A DNA stretch of 64,000 nt from Shinella sp. PSBB067 (GTDB lineage Bacteria > Pseudomonadota > Alphaproteobacteria > Rhizobiales > Rhizobiaceae): the NCBI RefSeq assembly GCF_016839145.1, contig NZ_CP069303.1, forward strand, positions 1,736,001-1,800,000. Reading direction: 5' to 3'. Under the pieces are notes generated by a model that was given only the letters and a program-made list of their open reading frames with translations, was not told the DNA's origin and did not search any database. The translations under genes were made by a program, and so were the position numbers. Shown piece by piece: positions 9,401 through 18,064 of this stretch (its first letter is position 1; every line of letters starts with the position of its first letter).

Positions 9401-10360
9401 GGCGCCGGGCGCCGAAACGGCGAAGCTCGTGGCGTTCAGCACGATCTCGGGGCGGGCCTCGGCAAAGGCGGCGCGGACCGTCTCTATGGAGACGGGGTCC
9501 TTGAGGCTGGAGACGAAGAGCGGCAGGGCGCGAACGCCCTCGGCGGCCAGCGCCTCGATCAGCATCTCGACCGGGCGCGTCTCGCCGCTCTGCACATAGG
9601 CGCGATAAAAGCAGACGGCGGCCGTGGGGATCCCCGCCTCCGACCTGTCGGCCATTTCTCCCGCAGGGGGGCAGATTTGCAGCCGGTTCGCCCCTGCCGT
9701 CATAGTGGAAACCGCCTCCCCATCGGTCTCCACACCTGTGGGGGAAATGGCCGGCAGGTCGGAGGCGGATGAAACGGCAGCGACCTGCCGCCAAGTCTCG
9801 ATATCGACGACACCCCGCCCCGGCCACCAGATGCCCGCCTTTTCCAGCGGCGTTGCCGGTTCCGGCTTCTCGCCGCCGAAGACCAGAGCATCGGCGTAGG
9901 CGAGGAGGCGATCCGCATTCTCCGCGCCGCCCTCGTTGAGATAGGCCCAGAGCCGCTGGCGGTCCACATCATCAATGCGGTTGAAGGGAATGAGGCCCTC
10001 GTCCGGCCGGTCGTCACCGGGCAGCGCCACGAGCCGGATGCCGTTGGCGACGGCCGCCGCGAGCAGGGCTTCCAGCACATAGCGGAAATAGCTGGCGCCG
10101 CCGAGCGCGCGGATGACGATGAGCCTGGCATGCCGCGCCGTGCGCTCGACATAGGTATCGACCGACATCGGATGCGACAGCGCGGCAAGGCTGGCGAGGC
10201 GCAGGCGCGTATCGCCACTCCGCGCACGGTGGGCGGCGGCGATGGAGGCGAGCTCCGTGTCGGCGGCGGAGAGGAAGAGGATGTCGCCCGGCGTCTGGCC
10301 GAGGTCGATGGCTTCCTTGCCGTCGGCGATGGTGCCCTTCTGGGCTAGCAGGAGATGCAT
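6482..10360 (-). CDS. cobN: Cobaltochelatase subunit CobN
   Basis: Large subunit of the aerobic ATP-dependent cobaltochelatase (CobNST), which inserts Co(II) into hydrogenobyrinic acid a,c-diamide. The 1292-residue frame carries CobN/BchH family blocks such as MANYPNRDGRLGNGVGLD, HMGKHGNLEWLPGKALALS, GTSNMRTGGDDIAQ and YNDLSRPEKPVV. Residues about 198-242 (SSASDLPAISP through SEAGI) do not look like CobN and are encoded by a palindromic DNA element exactly 45 codons long, so the gene has probably taken an in-frame repeat insertion without losing its reading frame. CobS and CobT are not in the window. Confidence 0.95.
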   Translation of the reverse strand: MHLLLAQKGTIADGKEAIDLGQTPGDILFLSAADTELASIAAAHRARSGDTRLRLASLAALSHPMSVDTYVERTARHARLIVIRALGGASYFRYVLEALLAAAVANGIRLVALPGDDRPDEGLIPFNRIDDVDRQRLWAYLNEGGAENADRLLAYADALVFGGEKPEPATPLEKAGIWWPGRGVVDIETWRQVAAVSSASDLPAISPTGVETDGEAVSTMTAGANRLQICPPAGEMADRSEAGIPTAAVCFYRAYVQSGETRPVEMLIEALAAEGVRALPLFVSSLKDPVSIETVRAAFAEARPEIVLNATSFAVSAPGAGRKPTVLDETGSPVLQVIFSGSSREAWEASGQGLTARDLGMNVSLPEVDGRVLSRAVSFKAAARYDERVETNIVSLDPAEDRIRFVAKLAAGWARLRRARPAERRIALVMANYPNRDGRLGNGVGLDTPAGTMEVLRAMAAEGYAVADLPEDGDALIAHLMAGPTNAASDGREIREALSLSDYKAFFSSLPKSIQAEMTARWGAPEDDPFVAGDIFALPLARFGATLVGIQPARGYNIDPKDSYHSPDLVPPHGYLAFYAFLRLHYGAHAIVHMGKHGNLEWLPGKALALSEACYPEAVLGPVPHLYPFIVNDPGEGTQAKRRSAAVIIDHLTPPLTRAETYGPLKDLEALVDEYYEASGGDPRRIKLLSKQILDLVRDIGLDRDAGIAKSDGEEAALQKLDAYLCDLKEMQIRDGLHVFGVSPEGRLLTDLTVALARVPRGLGEGGEASLQRAIAADGLDGFAFDPLDCVASDPWGGPRPQILASRSDAPWRSTGDAVERIELLAAGLVDGSLACPEGWDATRAVLDAIDTSIRPAIAACGPAEISALMRGLDGRFIEPGPSGAPTRGRPDVLPTGRNFYSVDSRAVPTPAAWELGRKSAELIVTRYAQDHGEWPTSFGITAWGTSNMRTGGDDIAQAMALIGVRPTWDMASRRVTGFEIIPPAMLRHPRVDVTLRISGFFRDAFPEQIALFDRAVRAIGALDEDDADNPIAARMRAEAAVLAARGASQDEAARQAGFRIFGAKSGGYGAGLQTMIDEGLWTERGDLAEAWLAWGAHAYDGVGDGVPMRERLEARMKSLQAVVQNQDSREHDLLDSDEYYQFEGGMAAAAEHLSGKQPVVYHNDLSRPEKPVVRTLEDEIGRVVRARVVNPKWIDGVMRHGYKGAFEIAATVDFMFAFAATTGAVKDHHFEAAYQAYVLDQRVRDFLARKNPAALAEMAARFAEAIDRGLWTPRSNSARYELDMLGKRRAS
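9634..9768. repeat. In-frame palindromic repeat element inserted in cobN
   Basis: Two 34-base arms, 9634-9667 and 9735-9768, are reverse complements with three mismatches and flank a 67-base centre. The whole element is 135 bases, that is 45 codons. The arm core (GGCCATTTCNCCC type) resembles the abundant rhizobial palindromes that contain 'gggggagatggccggcagg'. It encodes the low-conservation segment at residues about 198-242 of CobN. Confidence 0.85.
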
Positions 10361-10382
10361 GCGGCACCTCCCGTTCTGCGGC

Positions 10383-10551
10383 GTGCCGTGCCGGTGGCCC
10401 CTCGGGTCGAGCCCGAGGATGACGGAGAGGAGGACAGGTTATGAAGCCTGTCGACCGGTGCGGCATGCAGAACCGTTGCTGTTGGCAACCATCCCTTCCT
10501 TCTTTCGTCATCCTCCGGCTCGACCCGGGGATCAACCGGCACGGCAGGCCG
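10383..10551. repeat. Intergenic rhizobial palindromic repeat between cobW and cobN
   Basis: Left arm 10385-10424 and right arm 10508-10547 are inverted copies, about 40 bases each, with roughly five mismatches. Both contain the GGGTCGAGCC(C/G)GAGGATGACG core typical of palindromic intergenic repeats in rhizobia, around a centre of about 80 bases. It fills most of the 249-base gap between cobW and cobN. In RNA it would form a long stem and could affect read-through from cobW into cobN. Confidence 0.8.
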
Positions 10552-10609
10552 AAAACGGCCCTGCCGAACCCGATGCGCCGAAGAGAGGAGCCGCATGCTC
10601 ATGCCGCAA

Positions 10610-11659
10610 TCACACGGCTGCGGCGATGGCGGCCCGCACGGCGGCTTCGTCCATGTCGTGCAGGCCGATGACGACGAGGCGGGTGCCGCGGGCCTCGCCC
10701 GGCGCCCAGGCGCGTTCGAAATACGTGTCGACGCGGCTGCCGACGGCCTGGACGAGCAGACGCAGCGGCTTGCCGGGCACGTCCGCGAAACCCTTGAGGC
10801 GCAGCACGTCATGCGCGGCAATGGCGCCCTTGAGACGCTCGATGAAGGCGGCGGGATCCGCGACGGGACCCAGTTCGACGACGAAGCTGTCGAACTCGTC
10901 GTGATCGTGCTCCTCGCCGTTCTCGTGCTCCAGTTCGTGGTGCGACTTGCGGTTGGCGATGTCGTCTTCGGTGCCGACGCCGAGGCCGAGCAGCACGGCG
11001 GCGGCAACCTCGCCGTTCTTCGCATCGATCATCGAGGGCTTGCGGGAAATGCGGGAGGCGACCTCGTCGCGCACGGACTGAAGGCCGGCGGCGTCGATGA
11101 GGTCGGTCTTGTTGAGGACGATGAGGTCGGCGGCAGTGAGCTGGTCCTCGAAGAGTTCTTCGAGCGGGCTTTCATGGTCGAGGTTCTCGTCCGTCACGCG
11201 CAGCGCATCCACCTTGTCGTGGTCGTCGGCAAAGCGCCCGGCGGCGACGGCCGCGCTGTCCACCACGGTGATGACGCCGTCGACCGTCACCTGCGTCTTG
11301 ATTTCCGGCCAGTTGAAGGCGGCGACGAGCGGCTGCGGCAGCGCAAGGCCGGAGGTCTCGATGACGATATGGTCGGGGCGGTTCTCGCGCTCGAGGAGCT
11401 TCGTCATGGTGGGGATGAAATCGTCGGCGACGGTGCAGCAGATGCAGCCGTTGGTGAGTTCGATGATGTCGTCCTCCGTGCAAGCCTCCGCGCCGCAGCC
11501 CTTGAGCACGTCGCCGTCGACGCCGAGATCGCCGAACTCGTTGATGATGAGCGCGATGCGTTTGCCCCCGGCGTTCTGCAGGATGTTGCGGATCATCGTC
11601 GTCTTTCCCGCGCCGAGGAAGCCGGTGATGACGGTGGCGGGGATTTTCTGTTGCAGCAT
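10610..11659 (-). CDS. cobW: CobW GTPase, cobalt/B12-pathway metallochaperone
   Basis: G3E-family P-loop GTPase thought to deliver cobalt to the cobaltochelatase. The 349-residue protein begins with ITGFLGAGKTT (Walker A), then IINEFGDLGVDGD, the metal-binding NGCICCTV (CXCC) and LNKTDL (G4). A His/Asp/Glu-rich loop follows (HHELEHENGEEHDHDEFDS, about residue 245), then the CobW C-terminal domain. It lies 3 bases from cobP and just upstream of cobN, consistent with cobalt supply to CobN. Confidence 0.95.
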   Translation of the reverse strand: MLQQKIPATVITGFLGAGKTTMIRNILQNAGGKRIALIINEFGDLGVDGDVLKGCGAEACTEDDIIELTNGCICCTVADDFIPTMTKLLERENRPDHIVIETSGLALPQPLVAAFNWPEIKTQVTVDGVITVVDSAAVAAGRFADDHDKVDALRVTDENLDHESPLEELFEDQLTAADLIVLNKTDLIDAAGLQSVRDEVASRISRKPSMIDAKNGEVAAAVLLGLGVGTEDDIANRKSHHELEHENGEEHDHDEFDSFVVELGPVADPAAFIERLKGAIAAHDVLRLKGFADVPGKPLRLLVQAVGSRVDTYFERAWAPGEARGTRLVVIGLHDMDEAAVRAAIAAAV

Positions 11660-11662
11660 GGC

Positions 11663-12187
11663 TCAACCCTTCATTTTCAGCGGCAGTCCGGCCGCGACGA
11701 AATAGACTTCAGGCACGAGGGCGGCGACCTTCTGGTGCAGCCGCCCGGCATGGTCGCGGAATTCGCGCGCCATGCGGTTGTCAGGCACGATGCCGAGGCC
11801 GACCTCGTTCGACACGAAGACCAGCCGGCCCGGCGCCGCCGCGATCGCGGCGAGAAGGCCGGTAAATTCGGCGGCGATGTCGCGCTCCTCCAGCATCAGG
11901 TTCGTGACCCACAGCGTCAGGCAGTCGACCAGCACCGCGCGGTCCGCGCGCGCCACCGCGGCGATGCGATCGGCGAGCGCCAGCGGCTCCTCATGCGTCT
12001 GCCACCCGCTTCCGCGATCTTCCCGGTGCCTGGCGATGCGTTGCCGCATCTCGTCATCGAAGGCGCGGCCGGTGGCGATATAATGGCGCGAAAGGCCGGC
12101 TTCGGCGACCAGTCTTTCGGCAAAGGCGGATTTTCCGGAACGTGCACCGCCCAGAACCAGGACGGCTCCGGGCGATGTCGTCTTCAT
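11663..12187 (-). CDS. cobP: Adenosylcobinamide kinase / guanylyltransferase CobP (CobU)
   Basis: Bifunctional enzyme that phosphorylates adenosylcobinamide and activates it with GTP for nucleotide-loop assembly. The 174-residue protein has the P-loop [30 protein letters not shown], a [16 protein letters not shown] block carrying the catalytic His and nearby acidic residues, [11 protein letters not shown] and [12 protein letters not shown]. Start ATG 12187 lies one base from the cbtA stop, marking a tight operon. Length is normal. Confidence 0.95.
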   Translation of the reverse strand: MKTTSPGAVLVLGGARSGKSAFAERLVAEAGLSRHYIATGRAFDDEMRQRIARHREDRGSGWQTHEEPLALADRIAAVARADRAVLVDCLTLWVTNLMLEERDIAAEFTGLLAAIAAAPGRLVFVSNEVGLGIVPDNRMAREFRDHAGRLHQKVAALVPEVYFVAAGLPLKMKG

Positions 12188-12188
12188 G

Positions 12189-12974
12189 TCAGTCCGCCCT
12201 GGCGATCTTCTCGTTGGCAAAGCCCAGCGACAGGCCGAGCACGATCCAGAAGAACAGCGTCGTGGCGAGGGCTGCGACGGCGAACTCCGCGCCGAGAACC
12301 GCCGGCACGTTGCTGGAGATGTCACCCGGCTGCGGCGCACCGTAGACCTGCGGCGCGGCGACCAGCACGATGCCGGCGACCTTGGCGACGATCCCGTCCT
12401 TCAGGAAGAGCAGGTAGAGCCCCGCCGCCGATAGGACGACGGTCGCGATCCACCAGACCTGGCGGTCGCCGAGATCGGCAGCCGGGAAGCCCGGCAGTTC
12501 CGGCGGCAGGCCGATGGCCGGCAGCATGTGCACGGCAAGCCAGCCGGCGGCACCCCACAGCGCACCGTTGGCAACGGTGATCGGATGGCCGGAAACCAGG
12601 CTGAAGCCGGCGAGCAGGAGCGCAAAGCCGGTGCCCGTCACGAGATTTGCAAGCAGCGTGCCGGAAAAGCGGCTCATGCCGAACATGATGCCGCCCTCCT
12701 CGTGGCCCTCGCCGTCATGGGCCTGGGCGACGGAAACGGGCGACAGATAGGCGGCGACGTCGAGGATGGCCGCACCGAGCGAGGAATGCTCCTGCGTCTG
12801 GACGGCACCGTCGGCCGACGGCGTCGTGCCCTCGCCGGCCGGAGCCGCCGCCTCACCCTCGAATTCCTCGGCGTGCAGGATGAGCGGCACGACACGCGCC
12901 TCCTGGGCGGCGGTCATGAGGGCACCGGAGAACAGCCCGGCCACCAGGGCGGCCAGGAGATAACGAACGATCAT
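12189..12974 (-). CDS. cbtA: Cobalt transporter subunit CbtA
   Basis: Inner-membrane protein of 261 residues with about five to six hydrophobic segments, beginning [20 protein letters not shown]. An extended hydrophilic loop (residues about 35-95) contains His/Glu/Asp-rich [11 protein letters not shown], a plausible Co(II) site. CbtA partners with the tiny CbtB upstream; the pair is a common B12-riboswitch target in alphaproteobacteria. It is the second gene of the riboswitch-led operon. Confidence 0.9.
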   Translation of the reverse strand: MIVRYLLAALVAGLFSGALMTAAQEARVVPLILHAEEFEGEAAAPAGEGTTPSADGAVQTQEHSSLGAAILDVAAYLSPVSVAQAHDGEGHEEGGIMFGMSRFSGTLLANLVTGTGFALLLAGFSLVSGHPITVANGALWGAAGWLAVHMLPAIGLPPELPGFPAADLGDRQVWWIATVVLSAAGLYLLFLKDGIVAKVAGIVLVAAPQVYGAPQPGDISSNVPAVLGAEFAVAALATTLFFWIVLGLSLGFANEKIARAD

Positions 12975-12986
12975 GTCGAAAACTCC

Positions 12987-13163
12987 TTAGTGGCAGGGAA
13001 AGCCGTAGGAGTGACGCGTGTCGTGCGCCGTGTCGTGCAGCACGGCCGAATTCGCAAGGCCGGCACCGAACACGAGGAAGGCGCCGAGCAGCAGCGCGAA
13101 AATGCCGGCGACGAGGCGGTCGTTTGCAGAAAGGGAAATAGAAGACGTGTTGGAAACAGCCAT
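12987..13163 (-). CDS. cbtB: Cobalt transporter subunit CbtB
   Basis: Small 58-residue protein with a single transmembrane helix (LVAGIFALLLGAFLVFGAGL) and the characteristic histidine-rich C-terminus HDTAHDTRHSYGFPCH, expected to bind cobalt. Start chosen at ATG 13163, after a GGAGG-type site; the longer open frame to 13214 is not plausible. It is the first gene after the cobalamin riboswitch and stands 12 bases from cbtA. Confidence 0.92.
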   Translation of the reverse strand: MAVSNTSSISLSANDRLVAGIFALLLGAFLVFGAGLANSAVLHDTAHDTRHSYGFPCH

Positions 13164-13226
13164 GACAACCTCCGTGCAGGCGTTGGGGAAGCCCCTCCCC
13201 GGGTCGGGCAACATGCCCTTCGCATT

Positions 13227-13560
13227 GGCCGGCAGGTTTCCTGGCTCGCGGCGTCCGGCGCTCGCACGCCTGCGGGTTGCCCTCGCCTTCCCGGGAAAGG
13301 CATCGCGAAAGGCGGACGATTCGTAGAAATGGAGGCGTCCAACCCCTGCTTATCGCGATGCCACCCAGTGGCTTTTCCGGCTGGTCGACAAACCGCGTCC
13401 GGGGCACCATTGCCCTTTGCCGCAGCCATCCCCTCCACCCGGATGAGCGTCCCTCGCCACTCTACAGTCGCGGGGTCGGCCGTGATTGCAGCGCCCTGGT
13501 TGGGTCCACCACGTCACATTCCCATTTACTCCCCGATCCGTTTCCGGACCCGGGAACCAT
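13227..13560 (-). ncRNA. Cobalamin (AdoCbl) riboswitch
   Basis: Read on the minus strand, the leader contains the expected elements in order: GGTTCCC, a GGGAATGTGACG block, GCAATCACGGCCG, CCCCGCGACTGTAGAG, the B12-box-like GCCACTGGGTGGC, GGGAAGGCGAGGGC and finally GCGAGCCAGGAAACCTGCC. These match the alphaproteobacterial cobalamin riboswitch consensus. It ends about 65 bases before the cbtB start and should repress cbtB-cbtA-cobP-cobW-cobN-GFA-cobO when adenosylcobalamin is plentiful. Exact ends are estimated. Confidence 0.93.
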
Positions 13561-13655
13561 CCAATAGTGCGGATGATTATGCGTCCGCCCCCGGGAAGTC
13601 AATCGACAGGCAGCGCCATCGCCTGTGCTGAAACCGCCGTCCGCCCGTCGCAATC

Positions 13656-15311
13656 TCAATAGCCGGGGATGATCACCACCCCGCCACGGCGGCGGTAATA
13701 GCCGTCGTCGCGATAGTACGGGCCGTCATAGTAGTCGTCGACAGGGCCCTCCAGCACGTCGTAGCCGCGCTGGTAGCGCCGCTGGCGATTCTGCCGGGTC
13801 TCGGCATATTGCGCCGCCTCGCGCAGCATCCGGTACTGCTGGCGGGTGAGATAGCCGTTGGCACGATAGCCGGACGAGCCCTGCCAGGCGGCGATCGCCG
13901 AGCGGGTGCGCGGGCCGAAGACGCCGTCGGCACCATAGGTGTTGTAGCCGAGCGCGCTCAGCCAGCGCTGCGCCTGGATGCGGACCGAGCGGTCCATATA
14001 GGCTTCGCGCGGATCGACGACCGGCTCTTCCACCTTGCGCCGGGTCTCCGTGGTTTCCGTCCCGGCCTTCGAAAGCGCGGCGAGGCGCTCGCGGGCATCC
14101 GCGACGAAGCGGCCGTTCGGATAGGCGGCGATATAGCCGCGGAAGGCCTTCTCGGACCCGTCGACCACGGCCTTCTGGAAGGTCTCTTCCTCGCGCTTGG
14201 CCGCATCCGCCTTCCCGGCGGCAGCGGCGCCGTCTGTCCTGCGCACGTCCTGCGACGTGCCCCCGGCGGCGGCACCCTCCGCCTTCCGGCGGGCGGCAGC
14301 AGCCTCCTCGGCGCGCTTTTCCGCTTCCTTCGCAAGCCGGGCGGCCTCGGCGGCCTTGGCTTCGGCATCGGCCGCGGCCCTTGCGGCCTCCGCCTTCAGG
14401 CGCTCCACCTCGGCGGCCTTCTCGTCCGCAAGCTTGCGGGCGGCAGCGGCTTCCTGCTCGATGCGCGCCTTCTCGGCGGCCGCGGCCTTTTCCGCTTCGG
14501 CGCGCTTTGCCTCGGCCTCGCGGCGGGCGGCGGCTTCCTGTTCGGCACGCGCCTTTTCGGCCGCGGCGGCCTCCTCGGCCTGCTTCCGGTCCGCCTCGGC
14601 CTTCACGCGCGCGGCTTCCTCCGCCCTGGCCTTGTCGGCGGCGGCCTGCGCTTCCTTTTTCAGCCGCTCGGCCTCGGCAGCCTGCTCCTCGGCGCGTTTG
14701 CGGGCGTCGGCCTCCGTCTTCGCAGCTTCAGCCTTGAGACGGGCCGCCTCATCCGCGCGGGCCTTTTCCGCGGCGGCGGCCTCGGCCTTCGCCTTTGCGT
14801 CCGCCGCGGCCTTGTCCTCGGCGAGCTTGCGGGCGGCGGCGGCTTCCCCGGCCTTCTTCGCCTCGGCCTGCGCCTTCAGGCGCGCGGCCTCTTCTTCCGC
14901 CTTGCGGGCCTCGGCGGCCTTGCGGGCCTCCTCGTCGGCCTTCGCCTTGTCGGCTTCGGCAGCCTTCTTCGCCTCCTCGGCCTTTTGCGCATCCGCGGCC
15001 TTCGCCTTGGCGGCCCCATCGTCGGTGGCGGCCTGGGCCTCCTTGGTGCGGGCGGCCGCCTGCAATTCGGCGACGCGCAGGCGCGCCATCGAGGCGAAGG
15101 TGCCGTTCGGATATTGCTTCAGATAGGCCTCGTACTGCGCGACGTCGTTGCCGGAGGACGCCCTCTGCCAGAAGGAGAATTCCTCTTCCCAGCGCTTGCC
15201 GGCGCTCGTGGCCTCCTTGGCGCCCTGGGCGAAGGCGACGGCCGGGGGGCCGGCCAGCGACAGCCCCACCAGGCCGGCCAGAACGGAACGTGCGAGAGAT
15301 CCAGAACCCAT
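13656..15311 (-). CDS. Secreted coiled-coil protein with C-terminal peptidoglycan-binding domain
   Basis: 551 residues from ATG 15311. An N-terminal export signal (SLARSVLAGLVGLSLAGPPAVAFAQG) is followed by a repeat-like EEFSFWQRASSGNDVAQYEAYL..YPNG unit (recurring near residue 430 as FRGYIAAYPNGRF). Residues about 95-400 are an Ala/Lys/Glu/Arg-rich TolA-like coiled coil. The end has a PG_binding_1 domain (IQAQRWLSALGYNTYGADGVFG) and a Tyr/Asp-rich tail. It probably spans the periplasm and contacts peptidoglycan. The frame extends upstream to 15434, but the signal peptide fixes the start. It is not known to belong to B12 synthesis despite lying beside cobQ. Confidence 0.8.
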   Translation of the reverse strand: MGSGSLARSVLAGLVGLSLAGPPAVAFAQGAKEATSAGKRWEEEFSFWQRASSGNDVAQYEAYLKQYPNGTFASMARLRVAELQAAARTKEAQAATDDGAAKAKAADAQKAEEAKKAAEADKAKADEEARKAAEARKAEEEAARLKAQAEAKKAGEAAAARKLAEDKAAADAKAKAEAAAAEKARADEAARLKAEAAKTEADARKRAEEQAAEAERLKKEAQAAADKARAEEAARVKAEADRKQAEEAAAAEKARAEQEAAARREAEAKRAEAEKAAAAEKARIEQEAAAARKLADEKAAEVERLKAEAARAAADAEAKAAEAARLAKEAEKRAEEAAAARRKAEGAAAGGTSQDVRRTDGAAAAGKADAAKREEETFQKAVVDGSEKAFRGYIAAYPNGRFVADARERLAALSKAGTETTETRRKVEEPVVDPREAYMDRSVRIQAQRWLSALGYNTYGADGVFGPRTRSAIAAWQGSSGYRANGYLTRQQYRMLREAAQYAETRQNRQRRYQRGYDVLEGPVDDYYDGPYYRDDGYYRRRGGVVIIPGY

Positions 15312-15459
15312 ATATGTCACCCTTTCGGATCGCGCGAAGGCATCAGCGCCCGCAGGCCGGGCAGACTTCCCCACTCCTTGCACCCGAATTCTGGCGCAAC
15401 TTTGGTGCGGCAGGCCGGCGAAGGAGAAACCCAATGGCTGTACGTTTCAGGACGGCGGT

Positions 15460-16923
15460 TTAATCAGCGGTCCCCAGAAGGCCGTCGAGCCACCGGCGGT
15501 CGAGAACCGCCTCCAGTTCGGCCGCGACGCCGTCAAGCGCCTCGTCGACGCCCGCGCGGTAGTCGAAACCGCCCCCCTCGATGCCGAAATCGGCAAGCAG
15601 CCTTGCCCGATAGGCATCGCTCGAAAGAAGGCCGTGCAGATAGGTGCCCATCACCCGGCCATCGGGCGAAAGAGCGCCGTCCGGCCGCCCGTCTATGCTG
15701 ACGGCGGGGCGCAGGGCATCCGGCCCGGCGGTGCGGCCGAGATGGATCTCGTAGCCTTCGAGCGGCACGTCGTATTGCAGGGAGCGGGCCGTGCTGTTGC
15801 GCACGGTCTTTTCCGGCGCCATCTCCGTCTCGACGTCGAGAAGCCCCAGGCCCGCCACCGCGCGGGTGCTGCCTTCGATGCCGAGCGGATCGGTGACCTG
15901 CCGGCCGAGCATCTGGTATCCGCCGCAGATGCCGATGACGCGGCCCCCGCGCCGCATGTGCATGGCAAGGTCCTGCTCCCAGCCCGCAGCCCGAAAATCG
16001 CCGAGATCGGCGATGGTGGACTTCGAGCCGGGCAGGACGACGAGGCCGGCATCGGCCGGAAGCCTCTCGCCCGGCCGGATGAAGACGAGATCGACCTGCG
16101 GCTCGGCCCCCAGCGGATCGAGATCGTCGAAATTGGCGATGCGCGGCAGGACCGGCACGGCGACCTTGAGCGCGCCCCCACCTCCCCCGGCAAGCCGCTC
16201 GAGCACCACGGAATCCTCCGCCGGCAACCGCACCGCCTGCCTGAGCCACGGCACGACGCCGAAGCAGGGCCAGCCGGTGAAGCGGCCGATCTCGGCAATT
16301 CCGTCGTCGAAGAGGGTGACGTCGCCGCGGAACTTGTTGATGAGGTAGCCGGCGACCATGCGCCGGTCCTCTTCCGGCAGGATGGCATGTGTGCCGACCA
16401 GCGAGGCGATGACGCCGCCGCGGTCGATGTCGCCGACGAGCACGACGGGCACGTTCGCCCGCGTGGCAAAGCCCATATTGGCGATATCACCCGCCCGGAG
16501 GTTGATTTCCGCCGGCGAACCGGCCCCCTCGACGACGACGAGGTCGGCGCCGGCCGAGACCGTCTCGAAGCTTTCCAGCACCGCGCCCATGAGCCTAGGC
16601 TTCAGCGCCTGGTAGTCTCTCCCCTTCGCCTGGCCGAACACCCTGCCCTGCACGACGATCTGGCTGCCGGTGTCCGATTGCGGCTTCAGGAGCACGGGGT
16701 TCATGTGCACGGAAGAGGCAACGCGCGCGGCGAGCGCCTGCAGCCACTGGGCGCGGCCGATCTCCCCGCCGTCGGCGGAAACGGCAGCGTTGTTTGACAT
16801 GTTCTGCGGCTTGAAGGGACGCACCTTGAGCCCGCGGTTCGCGGCGATGCGGCAGAGGCCTGCCACCAATACCGTTTTTCCGACATCCGAGCCGGTGCCC
16901 TGAAGCATGATCGTTCTGGTCAT
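15460..16923 (-). CDS. cobQ: Cobyric acid synthase CobQ
   Basis: Amidates the b, d, e and g side chains of adenosylcobyrinic acid a,c-diamide using glutamine and ATP. The 487-residue protein has an N-terminal [20 protein letters not shown] nucleotide loop, [24 protein letters not shown] and GDIDRGGV. It ends with a type-1 glutaminase domain with Cys333 in [10 protein letters not shown] and the late YLHGLL histidine. Stand-alone gene, separated from the other cob units by the peptidoglycan-binding gene. Confidence 0.96.
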   Translation of the reverse strand: MTRTIMLQGTGSDVGKTVLVAGLCRIAANRGLKVRPFKPQNMSNNAAVSADGGEIGRAQWLQALAARVASSVHMNPVLLKPQSDTGSQIVVQGRVFGQAKGRDYQALKPRLMGAVLESFETVSAGADLVVVEGAGSPAEINLRAGDIANMGFATRANVPVVLVGDIDRGGVIASLVGTHAILPEEDRRMVAGYLINKFRGDVTLFDDGIAEIGRFTGWPCFGVVPWLRQAVRLPAEDSVVLERLAGGGGGALKVAVPVLPRIANFDDLDPLGAEPQVDLVFIRPGERLPADAGLVVLPGSKSTIADLGDFRAAGWEQDLAMHMRRGGRVIGICGGYQMLGRQVTDPLGIEGSTRAVAGLGLLDVETEMAPEKTVRNSTARSLQYDVPLEGYEIHLGRTAGPDALRPAVSIDGRPDGALSPDGRVMGTYLHGLLSSDAYRARLLADFGIEGGGFDYRAGVDEALDGVAAELEAVLDRRWLDGLLGTAD

Positions 16924-17062
16924 GCGCCCTTCCTAACATTCCGGCATATCGCCGAAAAGCCCTGATTTACCACAATCTTGCCGCAATCGAGACCGCCCGG
17001 GAGATGCAGTTTCGCCACAGTGCGCCATGCATTTCGAGCATGGCTGTCGTGATGTCCTTTTT

Positions 17063-17074
17063 GCGACATGTCGC
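17063..17074. promoter_or_regulatory. Perfect palindrome GCGACATGTCGC upstream of the small gene at 17169
   Basis: Twelve-base perfect inverted repeat, 95 bases before the small gene at 17169. The half-site TGTCGC/GCGACA is the same word that recurs upstream of the AraC-GATase1 regulator and between mttB and the corrinoid gene. It may be an operator, but the palindrome could also be coincidental. Confidence 0.4.
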
Positions 17075-17168
17075 GCCGTGAACGACCATGACTTTCGGTG
17101 CCGGCAGGCCTATATCCAATCCATCACCCAGCCGAGGCTCGTGGCTTCGGGTTTCAAGGAACAAAGAC

Positions 17169-17312
17169 ATGCTGTACATCTTCAGCAAGCCGAACTTCGT
17201 TCAGATCGCCTGGAACGGCGAAGCCCCCAAGAGCGAATCCCGCGTGCGCAACGTCGTCATGGACGCCCCGCTCGGCCCGCTCGGCTTCATCCGCACGCGC
17301 AGCATCGGCTGA
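17169..17312 (+). CDS. Small uncharacterised protein, 47 residues
   Basis: I do not recognise a named family. ATG 17169 follows an AAGGA ribosome site, and the frame MLYIFSKPNFVQIAWNGEAP...GPLGFIRTRSIG is followed 40 bases later by a strong intrinsic terminator. Codon use fits the neighbourhood. The protein has no signal peptide or membrane segment. The leader contains a hairpin (GCCATGC / GCATGGC arms near 17024-17044) and the GCGACATGTCGC palindrome, so this is a complete small transcription unit. Confidence 0.65.
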   Translation: MLYIFSKPNFVQIAWNGEAPKSESRVRNVVMDAPLGPLGFIRTRSIG

Positions 17313-17349
17313 TCTTTCGGGCGCGACGTCAGGTCCGCTCGCATCCAGC

Positions 17350-17378
17350 GCCGCCTCTCTCCGGGAGGCGGCGTTTTT
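17350..17378 (+). terminator. Intrinsic terminator after the small gene at 17169
   Basis: GCCGCCTC / GAGGCGGC stem with a short loop followed by a run of five T residues. Confidence 0.85.
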
Positions 17379-18064
17379 CGTCCGCCGTCCCCTGAAACGG
17401 CGAAAGCCGTGCATCCCTTTCGGGAATGCACGGCTTGCCAAAATACGCATGGCGGCTTTCGACAAGAACGCATCGAAGCCCAGGCACCCCGGTACGCAAT
17501 ACCTTTCCGGAGCAGGCGGCGGTGTCCCCCGCCGTGACAAAGCAATAGCGGTACATCCTTACCGGACCGTTATCTGAAGATTAATCAAAGGTGAATCGCG
17601 CTCTTTTTTGAAAGATCGCGAAAAATTTCGAAGATGTGAAAGCGGCGCATTCGCAAGCGCCTGTGCCCGCTTTCCGCAACCGTGCACGGCTCCCGCATAT
17701 CCGGGGCCGCGGGCATGCGTGCGCACCGGAGGCGCACGCTCGTTTTCCCATCGCGCGCCTGTCGAATTCCGGGCATTTCGGCCGCCGCCCCGCACCCCGC
17801 CGCGTGCTTGTGCCGTCCAGCAGGTTGATTTCTCTATCGGAACCCGTAGGCTTGACCGGTGACGCACGAAGAAACGTCGCCGGCGAGAGCATCCACCGGC
17901 GAACCACAAGAACGATCGGCGTCCGTTGCAGCAGGGGATTGGCTCGCCTCACCTGGCATCGCGCCTCCGTGGCTGTCGCAAAACTTTCGGGTAGCCGGGA
18001 CAGCGCAGCGGCCTGCGTTTCTTCCGGGGAAGGCTGCATCACAAGACTGGGAGGTCTTAACCTT
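17379..18064. other. Long non-coding leader region before the betaine transporter
   Basis: About 690 bases without a credible gene. It holds a hairpin (GCCGTGCATCCC / GGGAATGCACGGC, 17408-17434) and a single TGTCGCAA word at 17974-17981. A ribosome site GGGAGG lies 10-15 bases before the ATG at 18065. No SAM-II or other riboswitch core was recognised, and the open frames crossing it lack coding character. Confidence 0.6.
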
